From contig SKCR01034808.1 in NCBI GenBank assembly GCA_019454045.1, positions 1 through 64,000 on the forward strand: 64,000 bases of DNA, read 5' to 3'. This stretch comes from Zanthoxylum bungeanum. Its lineage: Eukaryota > Streptophyta > Magnoliopsida > Sapindales > Rutaceae. Positions within the stretch are counted from its first letter, which is position 1. The number at the start of each line of letters is the position of its first letter. Under the pieces are notes generated by a model. The model had not been told where the DNA came from. It worked only from the letters and a program-made list of their open reading frames with translations, and searched no databases. Both the position numbers and the translations under genes were made by a program. Positions 1 to 12,100 of the stretch are shown here, piece by piece.

Positions 1-450
1 CTTGCTTAGCTTTCGATTTGATGGAACTGGTTTATTGTATGTAAGATCAATATTAAACAACCTGAGTGATGTATGTTTAGTTGGCATCTTAACATTTACT
101 TTTGTTGTTATGGTACATTTTGCTAATTAGTTTTGTGTTCAAGAAACTTTTTCTCTTTATTTAGAAATGGCTTTCCTTTTTCATTTTTACGTAAGAAGAA
201 TTTTAGGAAGTTTCGTGGTATTTTTCTGAAAATGAAATTATAAGATAATATATATGTTCATTTCGATCACTTTACTGATAGTGAAGTAAAAAAAAAATCA
301 TAAGAAGAATTTTTATCTCGTTATAGTGAACTTTACTGATATAGCTTCATATTCTTAGAACAAACGATAGTCATTTTATTTGCCTTTTATCAGATTACCA
401 AAATACGATTATCTACAGATTGTCTCACATAATATAATTTTTCTTTTCAG
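1..450 (+). other. Intron of the plastid bL28 gene
   Basis: AT-rich sequence with no supported coding region. It ends in a pyrimidine-rich tract and CAG directly before the bL28 exon, so it is read as the intron upstream of that exon. The donor and earlier exons lie outside the window or are not recognisable here. Confidence 0.7.
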
Positions 451-683
451 GTAGAGTGTGCCCCTTCACTGGAAAGAAATCAAACAAGGCAAACAAAGTT
501 TCCTTCTCAAACCACAAGACAATTAAGCGGCAGTTTGTTAACCTACAGTATAAGAAGGTTTGGTGGGAGGCCGGCAAGCGTTATGTGAAGCTGCGTTTAT
601 CAACAAAGGCATTAAAGACAATTGAGAAAAATGGATTGGATGCTGTTGCTAAGAAGGCTGGAATAGATCTTCGCAAGGAATGA
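451..683 (+). CDS. RPL28: Plastid 50S ribosomal protein bL28c, last exon (partial gene)
   Basis: Structural protein of the large subunit of the chloroplast ribosome, nucleus-encoded and imported into plastids. The exon follows a TTTCTTTTCAG acceptor and starts in the middle of a codon. It then reads R-V-C-P-F-T-G-K-K, the conserved bL28 N-terminal block, and continues through [30 protein letters not shown] to a TGA stop at 681-683. The [26 protein letters not shown] region and the AKKAGIDL tail match the plant plastid form rather than the mitochondrial one. The transit peptide exons are missing because the window starts inside the gene. No frameshift or stop is seen. The apparent start inside the exon is a GTG codon and is not a real start. 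Confidence 0.93.
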
Positions 684-1405
684 TAGATGGTCTTAAATAC
701 TTAACTTTTACCTATAGTTGGTGGTAAAGTTTGTATGCTTACTTCTCCTCTCCTTGCAAAATTTATATTTTTTGTTGTTGCTGTATCTTCTTTTTGCTTG
801 TTCTTTTGAATTCGTCCAATTACAAGAGAAATATTAATCATTAAAGCCTTTGATTTTGGGTTCATTTTTGCATGTCATCATAGACAATGCATCCGCAGTT
901 CTATCAGCATAGTGCTATATGAACTTCCGTCAGCAAGGATTGCTTTGATTTCTTTGCGAGTCATCAAATCAAGATTGTGAAGGATGAAATTTGTGAAACA
1001 GGGAACAGCAATTTGCTGAATGCTGATATGATTGTCCTTGTAGTTCTTGATTTGAAAGTGGTAGCATTTTTAGATGGAACTTTCCTGCGATTATATTTCA
1101 TACTTTGTTACCACTTCCTATTTCTGTTTGTTTCAATTTTCTATATCCTACCGATCATTTGACATGATTGTCGATTGATCATCAAGGTTTCTCAGATTTT
1201 CAGTCAAGTTAAAGCAGAGAGCTCATTGCCAACTGGGTTGCATTTGATATGGCCCTGGTGGTATTTCCCTACTTTCACCAGTGGTGTGCAAGTTCAATAT
1301 ACAATTTCTGAGTGACTGGTAAACCTGTTATAACTCAGCAAATGTAGTAGAACAGGAAAAAAAATGAAGCTCAAACACCGACTCTGTTCGTTATTGCAAT
1401 GTGTT
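684..1405. other. bL28 3' UTR and intergenic DNA
   Basis: The 3' UTR probably runs to about 870. The rest has no supported gene; short open frames here have no recognisable similarity. Confidence 0.5.
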
Positions 1406-2050
1406 TGTTGGGTGTGCAAACAAAGTCTCAAAGTCCCACATTGGTTAGAAATGAGGAAGATCATGAGCATATAAGGATGGATATGTATCTTCATTGGTAT
1501 TGGTACGAGGCCTTTTGGGTATAGTCCAAGAGCAAATCCATGAGGGCTTAGGCCCAAAGTAGACAATATCATACCAATGTGGAGATATGTGGTGTCCTAG
1601 GTTCCTTACAAGTGGTATCAGAGTCATGCCCCGGAGTTAGCCATGTGGATGAATCCTCGGAATACCGAACAAAAAGGTGGTGAGCCCCGATCGTGATCCG
1701 TGAATGTGCTCGGTTAGATAGGCGGTGTGCTCCGGTCTTCATGGACGTGTCCTAATCCCAACATGGTGAAGATGAGTTGGTCTGGGCTAGAGTGGACGGA
1801 TGGATGATCGTTTGAGGGGAGGCTCGGTGGTCCTTTGTTCGAGGGGAGGATTGTTGGGTGTGCAAACAAAGTCTCAAAGTTCCACATTGGTTAGAAATGA
1901 GGAAGATCATGAGCATATAAGGATGGACATGTATCTTCATTGGTATGAGGCATTTTGGGTATAACCCAAGAGCAAATCCATGAGGGCTTAGGCCTAAAGT
2001 GGACAATATCATACCAATATGGAGATATGTGATGTCCTAGGTTCCTTACA
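1406..2050 (+). mobile_element. TRIM (terminal-repeat retrotransposon in miniature)
   Basis: Two direct repeats of about 200 bp (1406-1610 and 1852-2050) both start TGTTGGGTGTGCAAAC and end CCTTACA. A primer-binding site TGGTATCAGAGT at 1613-1624 matches the initiator-Met tRNA type one base from the perfect form. A purine tract GAGGGGAGGA at 1841-1850 directly precedes the right repeat. CAATG occurs at 2051-2055 and at 1397-1401; on the left, four extra bases (TGTT) separate it from the LTR, consistent with a TSD followed by slippage. The 241-bp interior has no coding capacity, so the element depends on proteins from other elements. The LTR copies differ at a modest number of positions. Confidence 0.88.
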
Positions 2051-2055
2051 CAATG

Positions 2056-2620
2056 AAAAAAAACAAGGGGAACAAACTTGTGGTTCATAGATAGTGATAT
2101 ATAAGTGTACTAGCTAAATTATTAAAAAAAAAATGTCAAAATGGTGAGTAAAAATTAAAAATATTCGATTTTAAAAAAAATCATGATAATTTATCGCAAT
2201 TTTTTTTATCATTAATCAAACATTTAAAAATTATATTTTGACCAAAAAATAGTTTTATTATCTCATCATATATCAAACTATAATACCAAACATAACCTGA
2301 ATCAATACAACAATGCATATTTGCAATTTATACCACATGCTATATAAACTTTTGACTCATCTTTGACAAATTGTGTGGCACTGAGTATCAAGCATTTTGC
2401 TATTGGTGCTAGGTATCATGCTTAGTGGGTTAGCTTACATGATCAAAACTAGAAGCACAATGAGTGTAACCATCTCTAAAAGTTCAGTATAAAATCACCA
2501 TTGAAGTTCACATTTAGGGCACACAAAAAAAAAAAAAAAAAAAAACCAAAAAAGGGGTAATAGATTCATATTGTTGTTGCGCATTATAATGATATAATTC
2601 CAGCTCATCAGTATACCAGA
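2056..2620. other. AT-rich intergenic DNA
   Basis: Contains homopolymer A runs (for example 2527-2544) and no supported gene. Confidence 0.5.
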
Positions 2621-2842
2621 TCAAAAATTGATGAACTCTGCTTTGCCTTTTAAGCCATTTTCTAAACCCAAAGTTAATTTCACCTCAAAAATAATCAAGT
2701 GTATTTGGTCTTTTTCTTCATCAAAGTAACCGAATTTGATGTTAACTTGGACACAAGGTAACCTATATAGTCTTGATCCTGGTAGTTTAAGCACAAGAGT
2801 TTTCAATGTTTCTATACCAAGTATCACTTCCCTGAGCCGCAC
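2621..2842 (-). CDS. Orphan terminal exon, product not recognised
   Basis: A strong splice acceptor (polypyrimidine tract then TTTACAG) precedes an open frame of 73 codons ending in TGA at 2621-2623. The protein starts VRLREVILGIETLKTLVLKL and contains LPCVQVNIKFGYFDEEKDQI, with alternating hydrophobic strands that read like a real folded domain. I do not recognise the family. It lies about 570 bp downstream of the eIF2B beta stop on the same strand, and no partner exon is evident between them. It could be the last exon of a decayed gene, a transduplicated exon, or an alternative 3' exon. Transcript data would decide. Confidence 0.4.
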   Translation of the reverse strand: MRLREVILGIETLKTLVLKLPGSRLYRLPCVQVNIKFGYFDEEKDQIHLIIFEVKLTLGLENGLKGKAEFINF

Positions 2843-2957
2843 CTGTAAAGACAGAGACAGACGAAAGGACATGAATGTCAAGCAACACATTAATTTGTGA
2901 CATATCACTTGTTTAATCATTCATTTCGAGTCCTTTTTAATTGCATAATTTTGAAAG

Positions 2958-3073
2958 TTCATCTTCACTGATCATGCTCGTTATGTGAGAAGAATGTCGC
3001 AAAGAGTTCTAGGTATTCATCTTCACTGATCATGCTCGTTATGTGAGAAGAATGTCGCAAAGAGTTCTAGGTA
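2958..3073. repeat. Perfect 58-bp tandem duplication
   Basis: Two copies, 2958-3015 and 3016-3073, each starting TTCATCTTCACTGATCATGC, with no differences seen. On the - strand the second copy carries a short open frame ending in TGA; because the period is not a multiple of three, the frame shifts between copies. Confidence 0.95.
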
Positions 3074-3409
3074 CAAGTATTCTGAGAATTGATAATATAA
3101 ATTGTTAAGAGTAGGACATATACCGAAACTTGCCTTCAGAAAGTATGTTTAAATACGACTTTTCGACAAAATTCTGGTTTTAACAAATGTTCAATCCTAG
3201 GAAATGTAGACTTAAAAAAGTATTACAAAGTAGCAATGGACTCCTGTATTAATTTTGCAATATAATTTCTTTTTAGTTAGCCCAGAACTAAATCAAGAAG
3301 AAAGTAGGAGAGCAAAAGAATCCAAAACTTTTATCCATACAATGTCATAAATAACATAATAAAGAGATTAATCCAAGATATATCATGGTTTGGGTAAGAA
3401 AACTCACTT

Positions 3410-6400
3410 TCAAGAAGCAGGTTTCTGTTGCAGATGCAGATCTTCAGAAGAGTAATAATCAGCAATAAGTCGGTAAATATACGAGGGGCAATATCCTCCT
3501 CTGTCAGAAAAATAGATGAAGTTCAAAATATCATCCCACAACTATAACACTAACAACTTCAATACCATGAAGCCACCAAGGTGGAGATGGATAAACTTGC
3601 TAATCATGTTCAATAAGGAAAAAGTAGCCCAACATGAAACAAGTATATGAATGTACTTTTGCCACTCCTGAGAAACTACATTCAAAGCCAGATCCCATCT
3701 ATAGAACATAACTAAAATGCATGATCATCTTTTGAGACATTCGTCAGTAACATAAAAGGAATGATCGATTGTAAGGCAGCTTCTTAATCTGAACTATGTT
3801 TTTAGTGTAGAGTCAGTGGCAACAGTTTTCCACAGAATAACAACTTATAAAGAATAGAGATGTTGGCTTACGTATCAGTAACAAAAAGACTGATTAGCTG
3901 TGGAGGAACATAATCAAATGCAGGATTGACAACGTGAAGTAAAGAAGAACTGCTTCCAATTCCATCATCCATACAGTCGGAGAATTCCTTGAAATTCAGC
4001 AGTTCAGAAGGGCACCTCATTTCATTTAGTAAGACCTCCGGATTGTGCGGATACAGTGGGCATAACTGCCAGAAGTAGCACAGAAGTACATTCAGCAAAT
4101 TCATTAGCATCCACAAAATTTAGAAAACAAAATATGCATATATATATATATATATAGCATACATGAAAATTTACATGGATGTTCATTACCTACCATCAAC
4201 TAAGAAAAAGGTCGAAAATAAAAAGTTGAATGCAATGTACTCAAGCTCAATACAAAAATAACACCAGACTGGTATTCTAATGGCATCTTTCTACCATGAC
4301 TGCATTTTTATTGCTTTGTCTATAAGACAGCAAACTAAATTTCACAAACGAAGTATTCACAAAGACATGAGGTATTGTATTAATGTGATGAATGGGGTTG
4401 TTATTTTGCCAACATACCTCATATGTACCAGCAACTACAACAAATGGAACAGCATGCTTTTTTGCAGCAAGGGCAAGCATGTGCAACCCAACAGGTGCAA
4501 TGACACCACCATTTGCCATCACAGCATGAACGCCAACTATAACCTTATAACAAGTTTCAAGTTTAAGCAGCTAATGTTATTCATTATATAGATTAATTGA
4601 ATAGAATAGTTGCTCAAGTATGAAATTACCATGTTCACTCTGGAAATCATGGCAAAAACTGCTGAATCAGTGATCATGGTAGTTTTAAAACCTTTTTTAT
4701 CCAATTCCTTGGCAAGAATATGGCCCTCAAACCTAGTCCATGACAAAGAAGCAATGAATTGTAAAAACAAACGGAGAAAACTTTTGCCCAGGCTATAAAA
4801 AGTGATACTTTGATTAGCATCATGGACATACTTTGGAGCACCCTCAGCAATAAAAACTTGGAAATATCTCTTTTTCTCCTTGGCAGCACAAAAGAATTCC
4901 TTCACGAATTTTGAATGACCTAAAGTTAATATCACCTCACTGCAAAACATAGATAACTAGTCAAAACTACTGAAATGAAGAGCAGTATTTATAGTTAGTA
5001 CATGTTGAGGAGACATTCATACATGAAAGAACAAAAGAAAGCATACTTGTAGAGAAACAGTCAACATGCTTCCTTGAAGATTTCCATAGGAACATTTAAG
5101 AATTTATAATTAGCCAGTTAGTTTTACTCTAGTAAGAAAGTTTCAGTGTCATATCTGAAGGACGTTTATAGGTAAATACCAAAACAGTTCACACTGTGAG
5201 CCAATTGATTAAGATTGCATTTATTTAAAGCAAATCCAATAAAAGTGTTGGCAAGTGCAGCGAGCATGTGTCCGGTAGTAATTTAACCTACAAGCTGACT
5301 CCATATGAGTTGGTTTCCTAAAACATTCAGCCTGACTGGTTCTTATATTGACTTGATAATGGTAAATAATTGTGGTATATGACTTAAAAACAGAATATTA
5401 TACTGAGTGTTAATAGAAAATACTTCTGATGAATAAGCTCCATGGCCTGTTCCGCAATCTGTTCATGGCAAGTACTTATATCTTCAATGAGCTCATTAAT
5501 CGCATTTATTACCTCAGGCTTTAATTTCCTTGTACTTTTATCAGCTGCTGCAGAAGATAACATTTTAATTTTGAAACAAAAAGCATAAACAGAAAACAAA
5601 AAACAAAAGAACCATTAATAGTAATATATCGATATAAAACAACTATGATTGATAGCTCACATTTGCCTTTTCCTTCAATACTATTATCTGAACCAGAAGT
5701 CTGGCAGACTGTTGCTGAGTCAGGTAAGTGGTCAAAAACTGCATGCAACAAACGTGGCTGCAACAAGTCTCCACCAGCAATAGCAGCAGCAGATGGATTT
5801 TGGTTATTTTTGTCCTGCATGAAATCTTCACCATCAACTTCGGCTGATAATTTCAACCCTCCAACAATATCCATCAATGGTGGCAAATCTTCCTCCCTAA
5901 TGATACGCAAGACACGCCTTACAATGTTCCCAACCGCAAGCTCTGCAATCCCATCAATTCAACATTTCATTAAGATATATAATACAAAGTGATAATGAGA
6001 TGCATCAGATTCAAAACTCACTCAATGCAATCTGAAAAAAAATATCTATTACACAATATTCTCCGAGAACACATAATAAGTAAGATTCACTCTTGGTGTT
6101 CAAAGTACAATCAAATATCTTTCTTTGATTAAGTTAAATCATGAACGGTTTTAGTAAACTAGTATCCTAATCTATTCTTATATGTATATCTTAGGGTGAC
6201 AGGTTCCATGGTCTCCAAATCCCAATCACCAGAGTGCTATATTTGAAGAACATACCGCCAAGCCTTAAATGATATCTCTTGATACCATAATCAAGTTTCT
6301 TGCACAACAAGTTACTGCAAGTCCAAGTGCCCTAAGTACTTACATTCAGAATTCAGCATTCTACTTCAAAATACTTGTGTTAACTGTATCGCCTCAAAAG

Positions 6401-7291
6401 CAGAGTGAGCTTGCAGGAAGCACTTACCAACGGGATTAGCAGCAATGAGCTGCTCACCAACACTCCTTACTGCCTCAATGAGAGACGCCGCCCCATCTGT
6501 AGTCGCAGTCGGGTCCTTGTGTTGTGATATCACTACACGTAGTAACTCAGCAGTTAGCCTAGCTGTTTCATGTGAACCTTGAACTCTTCTGCCACAGTGA
6601 ATTAAACACAAATAAGAACTAATATTGCATACTAAAAAGGCACTTAGAATTAAAAAAAAATAACACAGAGAAATAAATTTCCATGAAAATTATTACTCTG
6701 AACTTTCACATACAACTACATGACCCGCACAAAACTGTATGAAAGAATGATTTTTTGGTCCTTCTAATAAAAAGAGTATTTATTATTATTTTTTTGGAAA
6801 CATTAGAAAATCCTTTGTCAAACCACCCGATCCGGACACGTAAAACTCCGGCCGCCTCAGGTTCTTACAAAAAATACACTCTGAATTCAAAACCTGACAA
6901 CCAAATCATAACCAAGCCCCACCACACCCTTTGGGGGCAAATTGTATTTATCACTTACCACATATATCGAAACACAAAAATACACACCATTAAAGGGTAA
7001 AATGTGATTTTCTTTTCAACAAACAAATTAACTATATTTAAAATGTTAACGCTTTTACTAATATTTTACTTTATGTGGAAAGCACTTTAAGGGTTTTTCA
7101 GTTTAAAGAAATTTTTTTAGAATGAACCCTACACTTTTCTAATGCCAGACCAAACATTCACCAAAACCCTTCCAAAAAGCAATTCCCAAAAAAAAAAAAA
7201 AAAAAAACATTGATGTATACAAATACTTAAAAACTCACCGTTTTCGAAGCTTGGAGACCAAGTCACTCACAAGAGCTTGAGTGTTTGGCAT
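3410..7291 (-). CDS. Translation initiation factor eIF2B subunit beta
   Basis: Regulatory subunit of the eIF2B complex, the GDP-GTP exchange factor for eIF2 in cytosolic translation initiation. I assembled nine exons with consistent phases: 7239-7291, 6428-6588, 5661-5942, 5424-5547, 4832-4939, 4630-4732, 4418-4543, 3872-4065 and 3410-3500. They total 1242 nt, giving 413 aa plus TGA, the usual plant length. The start MPNTQALVSDLVSKL is the conserved N-terminus. The helical N-terminal part contains GSHETARLTAELLRVVIS. The Rossmann-like C-terminal half contains EVILTLGHSKFVKEFF, TMITDSAVFAMISRVNM, VHAVMANGGVIAPVG, LCPLYPHNPEVLLNE and NPAFDYVPPQLISLFVTDTG. All introns are GT-AG. Exon 4 has a CAGCAG acceptor that could yield two isoforms differing by one alanine. 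No disabling change is seen, so the gene looks functional. Confidence 0.95.
4139..4156. repeat. (TA)n microsatellite in an eIF2B beta intron
   Basis: Uninterrupted TA dinucleotides between two coding exons. Confidence 0.9.
6781..6938 (-). mobile_element. tRNA-derived SINE, old copy in eIF2B beta intron 1
   Basis: Read on the - strand, this segment parallels the SINE at 13549-13750: a CCCAAAGGGTGTGGTGGGGC head, a degenerate B-box region (GGTTTTGAATTC), then TTTGTAAGAACCTGAGG and GGGTGGTTTGAC, and a short A-rich tail at the low-coordinate end. Clear target-site duplications are not visible, so the copy is older. It lies in the same orientation as the host gene. Confidence 0.6.
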
Positions 7292-7412
7292 ATTTGGACC
7301 TAATAATGTGCAAAAACTTGTCTCAATGATCAATGTGACAATGACTTCGTAAATATATTTATAAAAAAAAGAAAGAAAAAAGAAATCAGAGCTGACCTTA
7401 ACAAAGCAGAGG

Positions 7413-7436
7413 ATTATTATTATTATTATTATTATT
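7413..7436. repeat. (ATT)n microsatellite near the eIF2B beta 5' end
   Basis: About eight tandem ATT units about 120 bp upstream of the eIF2B beta start codon, probably in or near its 5' UTR or promoter. Confidence 0.9.
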
Positions 7437-7657
7437 TAACGAGAAAGAGGTGCTGATTTTTGGGATTTAAGTTTTTTAAAGTGAGTTTTAGTCTCTTTCA
7501 ACTGCTGCGTACGCGTAACAAGTTACCGTTTCTTCAAAGGAATTAAATCTCGTTGATTCTTTTAACTCTGAAAATTTATTTCGATTTTTCGGTTCTAATA
7601 TATATATATATATAAAGCACCATGGTTGTGAAAGGAAAGAGGAGACAACCCATGAAT

Positions 7658-7976
7658 AAGGGTGGCAGAAAAGCTCGGGCCCAGCCCGAACTAAAACCAA
7701 AAAAAAAAATTATATATATATATATATATTTTTTAATATTTTTGTAGCATTTTTTTTTTTAGTATTTAAATTGTGAATTGTCCTTGCATATAGTGTGAAT
7801 GTATTTTGTATTTGTATGTTTTTAATCTTGATGATGTATATGTATAATATAAATTGTATTTGAATTTTTTTTTTTTTTTTTTGGAAAAATTCGGGCCGGA
7901 TTTGGCCCGGGCCGAATTTTTTTTTTTTGGTCGGGCTCGGACCGGGCTTTTCAAAACCCGGCCCGTTGCCACCCTT
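7658..7976. mobile_element. hAT-like MITE (about 320 bp)
   Basis: Terminal inverted repeats AAGGGTGGCA (7658-7667) and TGCCACCCTT (7967-7976) flank GC-rich subterminal motifs (GGGCCCAGCCCG on the left, GGCCCGGGCC and CCGGCCCG on the right) and an AT-rich core. This matches the common plant hAT MITE type. An 8-bp target duplication is not clearly preserved (CCATGAAT against ACCAATGG). There is no coding capacity. Confidence 0.7.
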
Positions 7977-7984
7977 ACCAATGG

Positions 7985-9060
7985 TTATGATTAAGAGAGA
8001 TATCGAAAGGCTATCTTTATGTGACTTAATTGGCGGCTCAGATCATTTCATTATAATCTAATGGATGATAAAGAATTATTTTATTATAGAATCTCTATAA
8101 AAATGGAAAATGAAAACTACCAAATAAATTAAAGAATAAAATCATTTATTAATGGATAAAATCGTTTCATTATAAACAAATTAAATAACATAATCTTAAT
8201 CTTTGTGTAAATTCTGTAATGTTGTGCCGTAGGCATGAACACACACTAATATATATATATATAAAAATTTGTTTATTTAATTTTGGATTTGACGCGGTAT
8301 ATATAAATAAATAAAAGAAAATTGGTAAGAGGGAATATCTTATTTTATTGTTGTAATTTTTTATTTGGTGGGCCATTATATTTGAAATCTTATGTTACAT
8401 GTAGAAGACACGTTTATTCAAAATATGTAGAAAATTTGGTAGGTCACCTAATTTCATTACAAATAAAATTTTTCGAATGAAAAATAAATCCTCTAGTCCG
8501 TTCATCTAGATATTAAGCATTCCCTCACTCTTTATATATTGCATAATATTTTTTAGAATATTGATTATGACTTAATATTATTAAAAAATAACGTATTAAG
8601 TGATTGCTTATATTATTTAATTGTGTAATATGTATGTCGCATCAGTTATGATATAATTTATTTTATTATAGTTCCAAATTATCACACACTAAGGTCGGGA
8701 TAGAAGATTAAAACTAGATGGTTTTGAAAAGAAATAGAGCAATAATATAAAAATTAAACAGAGACAAAATCACTATCAAAATAACATCGTTTTAATCTTT
8801 TTAATTTATTTATTTTTTTCATATGATTTTGATAGTAATTATAACCATATTTCCTTATCATGTATTGAAGAATATGACTCGTAGCACAATTTAACAACTA
8901 TCCGTATTAACAGGACAGTGTCACTACTCACTCACAGTAAGCCTGCCACTAAAACATTCAATGGAACAGTAAAATAGCAGACAAAACAAAATTCCATTAA
9001 AATTTTCTCAATCATCAAACTAAGTTCTAAATCCTCGGACATTGATACTGATAGGACAAA
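7985..9060. other. Intergenic AT-rich DNA between eIF2B beta and NPGR2
   Basis: No supported gene. The upper part (about 8890-9114) is probably the 3' UTR of the NPGR2-like gene. The lower part would contain the eIF2B beta promoter, although the MITE at 7658-7976 lies between. Confidence 0.5.
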
Positions 9061-9114
9061 ATAATATTATTACATTCGCATAGGGCTTACATAAACATTG
9101 ACAAAGTTACATGC

Positions 9115-12100
9115 TCATCTAAAGGGTTCAACTGGTGCAGATTCTTCAAGAAGAGCAGCAGCTTCAAAGCATTCGACAGCTTCCAGCATAGATGCACCAG
9201 CATCTGCCTTGTAGAGCAGACCGAGGTTGTACCAGGCTTTGGTGTTTGTTCTGTCAAGTCGAAGTGCATCAGTTAAAAAGCTCCTTACTGTCACCATTGG
9301 TTGGCTACCAACCTGTCTGAGGACACAGGCGATTGATACCAAGCTTGAGACATGGGTGGGTTCAGCATCTAATGCTTTCTGGAATGATACCAGAGCTTCT
9401 TGGTGAAGGCCTTTTGCTTCGTAGAGTAAACCTAACAAGTTTCGAATAGATTTAGCCATTGTTTTTTCAAGCACAATAAATAAAATAAAAAATAAAAAAA
9501 AAATCCGAGAAAGAAACACAGAAGCATAAATTTTCAGGAACTATCTTACTAGGATTTAAATGAAAGCTGACATACAAACTATCACGTTTGAATGAAACAT
9601 AATTTATACCTGTGGAGTGCCATCCAGATGCTGAATATGGGCTGATAGCCTTGGATTTGGAAAGACAGACCTCTGCATCCCGCCACTGAGACAAACTTGT
9701 ATACACATTAGCTAGATCATGCCATGTTTCCATTTCCAAACTTCTATCACGGTTTCCCTTATTTAGTGACTGGGAAAAAAAAAAAGGAAGAAAGTAATTA
9801 ATATAACAATTCAGTCTCCAAGCAGACTGTTGAGAACTCTTAATTAGGTGTAGAATTCAAGCTAAATTTAAAGCTCATCCTCCCGAATAAGAAGCTTTCA
9901 TATTGTCCTAAGATGTTCCAGAATCTAGAAAATTAAGAACAAAATAGATTTGTGTGGTTCTCCCCATTCATTGAAAAGCAATAATGTATAATACCTTCAA
10001 AATTTTCAACTTCTGCTATACGGTGCAAGGGAACGGTTAAAGAAGTGGAATTCGCAACACATTGAATGATGGTACTGCGTTAAATAATGTCAAATGTATA
10101 GCTCAATAATGTATTCTGTCTCAATGGTTAAGTTTCATCTGTACAGCCTGATTTTTGCTCTAATATGGATATGCAAGCTGTTGGCACAACTTTGTTTTGA
10201 CACCAAAGTGACGAACAAAAAAGTTAAGTTTCAACACCTTTATAATAATAGTAAGGTGCTACATTCACTGATGATTAACCAATTATTTCCAAAACTAATA
10301 GCAAATTTCTATTTAGTTCCTAAATAATTGACGTTTAAAAAAAAAAGTTAAAAAAACAAAAAAGTCGAACATCAGAGCTGTCAGCTAGATGCAATATGAA
10401 AGACTGTTATTATATATTATGTCCCACAGTGTACAGATACCATTAATAAAAATCAAAACAGACCATAAGTACCATACCTTTGGGAGGTTCTTCCTAGCAC
10501 CAAAGCTTTTGGTCCGAACTTGAAGAACAGCGAGAAGATGTGTGTAAGTTTCTATGGCATTTTTCAGACGGCCCTGTGCTATCTGGAGTTTAGCTTTAGT
10601 TCGCAAGAGTTCTCCTTGGTCCCACTTCCCAGTCTGGTCTAAAGCAGCATTAATTACAGTCTCTGCATCAACAAACCGTTTTTGAGCTGATAATACTCGA
10701 GCCAAAAGGATATATCCCTTGACATTAGCCCCAGCCTCAAGTTTTAGCAGCTGCTTTGCATAATAAAGTGCAACATCCAACTTCCTCTGCTCAGCACATT
10801 CCAGGCAAAGATGGTACATAATATATGGATCTCTTTCTCTCATCATTTTCTCAGCAGTTTCCAGTGCTTCAAGTGCCTCAGAATGTTTAAAAATCCTCTT
10901 AGAATCAGAAACAACCGATCTGGATTGAGCTGACAGTAAAACACCAAGTAAGCAGTTTGCAATGCCAGCCATCTGCTTACATTTTCCTTGCAACAAGGAA
11001 AGCGCTTTGCGAGCGTAAGCTATCCCTTCTTCAATGCATACTTTGTTCTCTGCACAAATCTTGGAGGCCAGCAATAATTCCAGAATGTAGTCTGAATTTT
11101 CTCTATGATTCAACAAGTTCCTCAAAAGAGACAAAGCAACCATGTGCTCACCTTCCCCCATGTAACAAAGAGCTAGAGTGCAATATCTTTCATTTCTTTC
11201 CATGACCCCTGGGAGCAACTCTTCGACATGATGTGCCAGAGCCCATAATTCCCCTGACACAGCAAGGGCAAATGAAAGGTGATCTATAATTGACGGGTCC
11301 CATTCTAATCTTTTCAGAATAATTTTTTTCAGTAAAATCAGTAGCAAGAGAACAGCCTCTTCAATATTGTTTCTTGGCACAAAAGATAACTCCATCTGTG
11401 AACGTAGATTTGGAGGGCTTGCGTCAATACCACTGTATAACAGAAAAACTGCAAACTTCTTTTCTATCCTTGCCGTGGTTTCCATGTCAAGATTCCAATA
11501 GTAGAGGAGAGCACGCCGGTATGAAAAAATAGATTCTTGTAGATCCCCAACAAGTTTATATAGCTCTGGAAGCAATTCAACTGCTTTGTTTAGAGTCTCT
11601 TGTAATTTACTATCTACAGAGTAGTTTCCATGCAGGCCTTCTGGTAACGCGTGTTCAACAGTGTCCAAAATAACTTTACATGATTGAGCAGCCTCTATAA
11701 AACAAGCCAGGAAGAGAAGTTAGGAATACAGTGATTATAATTGATATTTCTATCTAAAGTTCTCATAAATTTTGTTCCTTTTCTGCGTGAGAGAGAGCAA
11801 CAAGAAACGTATGAAAGCCATTTTTCTTTTAATTTCTCGAAAACTAACTTTGCTACTTGGTGCTCAGACTTGTCAATTAGATCACATAATTCTAAAAGGA
11901 AAAAAAAACATTGTTGTCAAATGCATGCCAATTCAATATTCAATCGATATGTTAAGAATTCTTTTTCAACTAAGCCAATCTCCTGAGTTGAAAACAATTA
12001 AGACAAGGTAAATGATAACAGGAGAAACTAATTTATAAAGAATAAACCAGAATAGGAAGAAAGAAAATAGATGAACAACGTGCCTTCAAACCTTCCAAGA

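Noticed and set aside
1294..2088. Several reverse-strand open frames that look like a repeated gene
   Set aside because: They are translations of the two TRIM LTRs.
4280..4591. Open frame of 103 codons on the + strand within eIF2B beta
   Set aside because: Shadow of exon and intron on the opposite strand, with no similarity.
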